Source: Lachnospiraceae bacterium
GTDB lineage: Bacteria > Bacillota > Clostridia > Lachnospirales > Lachnospiraceae
Direction: 5' to 3'
Assembly: GCA_017439675.1 (NCBI GenBank)
Contig: JAFSIQ010000019.1
Coordinates: forward strand, 1 to 46,314
Length of the DNA: 46,314 nt
The translations under genes were made by a program, and so were the position numbers. Below the pieces are notes generated by a model that worked only from the letters and a program-made list of their open reading frames with translations, did not search any database and had not been told where the DNA came from. Every line of letters starts with the position of its first letter. Positions within the stretch are counted from its first letter, which is position 1. Positions 43,885-46,314 of this stretch are shown in pieces.

Positions 43885-44580
43885 TTATTTTTTAAGTATG
43901 TAAGCGAGATGTCTAAAACCATCCCGTATAGTATGTAAATGTGAGTGGCGAGGAAATTTGCTGATGGAAAGAGTAGTTGGGACTTCTACTATTGGTAGAT
44001 TATAACTAGCAAATTGCGCAATAATTTCTGTGGCAAATTCCATACCCTCGCTTTTTAAATTTAGCTTTTTTGCTTGAGCTGTGTGAAAACCTCGCAATCC
44101 GCAATGAAAATCCTTTAGCATTACATGGTAACGTTGTCTTCCCAACCAAGATAAAAAAGGGATTCCTATATATCTGTGTGAAAATGGCATAGCTCCCTGC
44201 TCGATTCCGCCAGCAAAGCGGTTGCCTACTACAAGACAGTTAGTCTTACGCAATGTATCTAGGAAGGGCGAAAGGTGCTTGAAGTTGTACGTGCTATCAC
44301 AATCGCCCATAATGATATAAGTTCCATATGCATGTTGAATCCCACATCGAATTGCATTACCGTATCCTCTTTTTTCTTCTGTAATAATTCGAGCATTAAG
44401 AGAGTTCGCAATATTAACGGATTGATCGACACTTCCATTATTCACGATAAGAATTTCGCCGACTACTTTTTCTTCTTCTAAAAAAGTTTTTGCGGCGCGG
44501 ATACTATCGGCTATATTACTTTCTTCATTTAAACATGGCATTAAAATTGTCAATTCTATCATTTCTTTTTGAGTTTCCAT
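43885..44580 (-). CDS. Family 2 glycosyltransferase
   Basis: The protein has about 231 residues and is a GT-A fold glycosyltransferase of the dolichol-phosphate-sugar synthase / polyprenyl-glycosyl type. Motifs: TILMPCLNEESNI at the start, ILIVNNGSVDQS, GYGNAIRCGIQHA, GDCDSTYNF (DxD) and CLVVGNRFAGGIEQGAMPF, then FHCGLRGFHTAQA. It probably loads a sugar on a polyprenyl phosphate for a membrane partner such as the protein encoded just upstream. I take ATG at 44580, which has GGAG six bases upstream. ATG at 44562 would overlap the upstream stop as ATGA and is also possible. It overlaps the upstream gene by about 22 bases in the first case. Confidence 0.88.
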   Translation of the reverse strand: METQKEMIELTILMPCLNEESNIADSIRAAKTFLEEEKVVGEILIVNNGSVDQSVNIANSLNARIITEEKRGYGNAIRCGIQHAYGTYIIMGDCDSTYNFKHLSPFLDTLRKTNCLVVGNRFAGGIEQGAMPFSHRYIGIPFLSWLGRQRYHVMLKDFHCGLRGFHTAQAKKLNLKSEGMEFATEIIAQFASYNLPIVEVPTTLSISKFPRHSHLHTIRDGFRHLAYILKK

Positions 44581-45884
44581 AGTTTTCTCCATTCTTTTTG
44601 TAGCAATGAATAATCGATTCCATAAATTATAGCCAATCCAAATCCGAATATGCTGGCAAGTTGTGCGCGATAGGTGAAAAAATAGTGTAGGTAGGAGTGG
44701 TTGGATACAAAAAAGAAACGAATATATGGTAACAGTGCAATTAAGGCTAGTATGATGGATAATGTATTGTGTTTGTCGCGTTTGAACAGGTAATATATAA
44801 TCATAATTGCAATTGTTGTCAGAAAGCAAGCTAGAAGTGCATTGTTTTTCATAAAACTAAATGGAAATAGGCAGACTAAGTTTCGAATTATTGCACCAAT
44901 GGATTGACTAAAAAATGAAAGATTATCAGTACCTTGTACCATTCTAGTATTGGCTTGCGCTAAACCAGATTCAACCGCATTAGTTTGTAGCACGATGGAG
45001 GCAAGAGTCCATTTCATAATCCATGCGGATGCATATCCTCCAAGCCAAGATATACCAGTTTGGAAAGAAAACTTCATGTAATGAGCTGTAGTGCAGGAAC
45101 CAAACTCTTTTTGTTTCAATAAAAATACAAAAATAATTGGAATGGTATAGGTAATGGTTTCGGTGGAAAGGAAATCAAAGTAAGCCGTAAGATTTCCTAA
45201 TATCACAAAAAAACAAAATAGTGTGGTATCACTTTTTCTATATAAGAAGAAGGAGAGGATTGTTGCAATAAACATTAGAATCATACACCATGCATATTCC
45301 AATGAAAATGGTACATACCAAATTGAAACTGTAATACAAGCAATCAGTAAGCATATGGCAGAAGCTTTGCCGACATTTTTCCATAACAATATGAAGGAAG
45401 TGATTCCGAGAAAGAATAATATTATTGCATTGAGTATATATATTCCGTTTATATTTGTGATAAGCAATAGTGGTCTAACGATGATATTGGAACCGTGCCA
45501 ATAACGTATGTAATCCTTGTTTGGTTGTTCGTTGGTAGTCACGGCAACTTTGAGGTTGTCATTTTCATTGTGCGTTTCACGATAGTAATAGGAAGAACGC
45601 ATGATAGACTCCAACGGTTGGTTTTCGTTGTATGACCATGCAATGTTTAGTAAGATAGAATCTGCATAGCGGTCGATTTGGGATGCGTAGTCCTGTTGGT
45701 TTATATGGAAGAACACCTCATTTTCTAAGAGGATGTCCGCAGATTCGATAGTGTGTTGTTGGATGTCTTTTTGAGGAATTGTGGCAACCATGGTTAAAGC
45801 GAAGCATTCTATAATTGTTAATAAGAAAATGCATATTATCAGTTTTGCTATTGTAAAAAGTATGTTTTTCTCTTGTATTCTCAT
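44559..45884 (-). CDS. Multi-spanning membrane protein linked to the glycosyltransferase
   Basis: The 441-residue protein has about ten transmembrane helices. After the first helix (about 12-33) comes an outside loop of about 90 residues (IPQKDIQQHTIESADILLEN ... IRYWHGSNIIVRPLL), the arrangement found in polyprenyl-sugar-dependent transferases of the GT-C type. I see no confirmed catalytic motif and do not name a family. It is translationally linked with the GT2 gene, so the pair may add a sugar to a cell-envelope product. GAGGCG precedes ATG. A -10 TATAAT at 45959-45954 (reverse strand) could be the promoter. Confidence 0.68.
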   Translation of the reverse strand: MRIQEKNILFTIAKLIICIFLLTIIECFALTMVATIPQKDIQQHTIESADILLENEVFFHINQQDYASQIDRYADSILLNIAWSYNENQPLESIMRSSYYYRETHNENDNLKVAVTTNEQPNKDYIRYWHGSNIIVRPLLLITNINGIYILNAIILFFLGITSFILLWKNVGKASAICLLIACITVSIWYVPFSLEYAWCMILMFIATILSFFLYRKSDTTLFCFFVILGNLTAYFDFLSTETITYTIPIIFVFLLKQKEFGSCTTAHYMKFSFQTGISWLGGYASAWIMKWTLASIVLQTNAVESGLAQANTRMVQGTDNLSFFSQSIGAIIRNLVCLFPFSFMKNNALLACFLTTIAIMIIYYLFKRDKHNTLSIILALIALLPYIRFFFVSNHSYLHYFFTYRAQLASIFGFGLAIIYGIDYSLLQKEWRKLWKLKKK

Positions 45885-46033
45885 AATTCGCCTCTTACAT
45901 TATCAATCTTGAATCGTTCTAAAATATAGTGTTGCTATGTTACTCTATCCCATATTATACACAATTTATCAGTTGTTTGCAGTATAAATGATACATGGAG
46001 TTTGTTGTATTGAAATAAATACAATTAAAAGTG

Positions 46034-46062
46034 TTGACTTTGTTTTTGTGGAGTGGTATATT
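46034..46062 (+). promoter_or_regulatory. rRNA-type promoter P1
   Basis: TTGACT (46034-46039), a 17-base spacer and TATATT (46057-46062). It is the first of two tandem strong promoters in the 430-bp region with no gene at the window end. Confidence 0.72.
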
Positions 46063-46116
46063 AAGCAAGCTGTTGCAAGGCAGAAATAAAAAATTAAAAA
46101 TAGAACAAAAAAGTTG

Positions 46117-46145
46117 TTGACAAGACAATCGTAAAGTGTTACTAT
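46117..46145 (+). promoter_or_regulatory. rRNA-type promoter P2
   Basis: TTGACA (46117-46122), a 17-base spacer and TACTAT (46140-46145), 83 bases after P1. Tandem promoters of this kind are typical of ribosomal RNA operons in Firmicutes. Confidence 0.75.
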
Positions 46146-46314
46146 TTAGAAGTTGTCGCCGAAAAAGGTCAGACAACGAAGAACAATGAAAACTGAATGA
46201 TGATTAAACAACAAAACAACCCTGAAAATTCTAAAAGATTTTCAAGAGAACGTTTAGTAAAACGATCCAAACAGTAAAAGGGATTGATTAGCCAGAAAGG
46301 TAATCATGAACAGA
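46146..46314 (+). other. Probable rRNA operon leader (16S begins beyond the window)
   Basis: This is about 169 bases with no open frame. It holds GAACAATGAAAACTGAAT (46181-46198), the kind of sequence found in Firmicute rRNA leaders and spacers, and a GAAAAT/ATTTTC hairpin near 46223-46243. No 16S start (AGAGTTTGATC) is reached before the end. Confidence 0.7.

Noticed and set aside
1-46314. CRISPR array, tRNA genes, prophage
   Set aside because: No regularly spaced identical repeats, no cloverleaf that I could find, and no structural phage genes.

Overview
The window looks like a chromosomal segment of an AT-rich, low-GC Firmicute, most likely a Lachnospiraceae/Clostridia member. I base this on strong AGGAGG ribosome-binding sites, on the set of protein families (ISL3 transposase, DUF4230 pair, PF06182-type ABC exporter, 'endosialidase'-like small protein, ClpC, RadA, HscC-type Hsp70 with a J-like TPR protein) and on the wealth of c-di-GMP and chemotaxis proteins. 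I cannot name the genus from sequence alone.

Layout. 1-117 is the 3' end of pyruvate phosphate dikinase. 118-8763 is an accessory-like stretch: a methyl-accepting chemotaxis protein, an ISL3 insertion sequence, a small MerR-type regulator, a repeat-rich lipoprotein, two DUF4230 proteins, a 59-residue small protein, and a Phd/YefM antitoxin followed by an internally deleted toxin remnant. This stretch holds three copies of a structured repeat that starts with the last codons and 3' UTR of ppdK; the ISL3 element sits inside the second copy. 8764-16409 carries a DUF4304 protein, a zinc-ribbon/LRR membrane protein, an acetate/propionate-type CoA-transferase (reverse strand), a lipoprotein, a membrane diguanylate cyclase and an unknown membrane protein. 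16731-19420 is a three-gene ABC-2 exporter operon with its own strong promoter. 19578-31217 mixes signalling, metal uptake and chaperones: a membrane GGDEF-EAL protein, a GufA/ZIP transporter, AIM24, purE, a 1165-residue J-like/TPR protein, an Hsp70 (HscC-like) and a soluble GGDEF-EAL protein. 31353-34432 is purM-purN-purD. 34545-39061 is clpC, a small conserved protein and radA. 39122-43882 is a secreted protein, a FecR-domain protein and a CHASE2-adenylate cyclase. A reverse-strand two-gene set (large membrane protein, then family-2 glycosyltransferase) follows. The window closes with tandem consensus promoters and a leader of the kind found before 16S rRNA, so an rRNA operon probably begins just beyond the end.

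How it fits together. Second-messenger signalling dominates: one intact membrane diguanylate cyclase with an inhibitory site, two proteins whose GGDEF half is degenerate but whose EAL half looks intact, and one class III adenylate cyclase. Purine synthesis (purE, purMND) surrounds the J-like/TPR-Hsp70-EAL group. The most unusual signal is the three-copy structured repeat. Its hairpin stems differ between copies but keep pairing, one hairpin has a GNRA loop and another a tandem G-A internal loop, and each copy ends in an intrinsic terminator. It could be a noncoding RNA or 3'-UTR element that has been duplicated, or a mobilised structured DNA. No CRISPR array, tRNA or prophage was seen.
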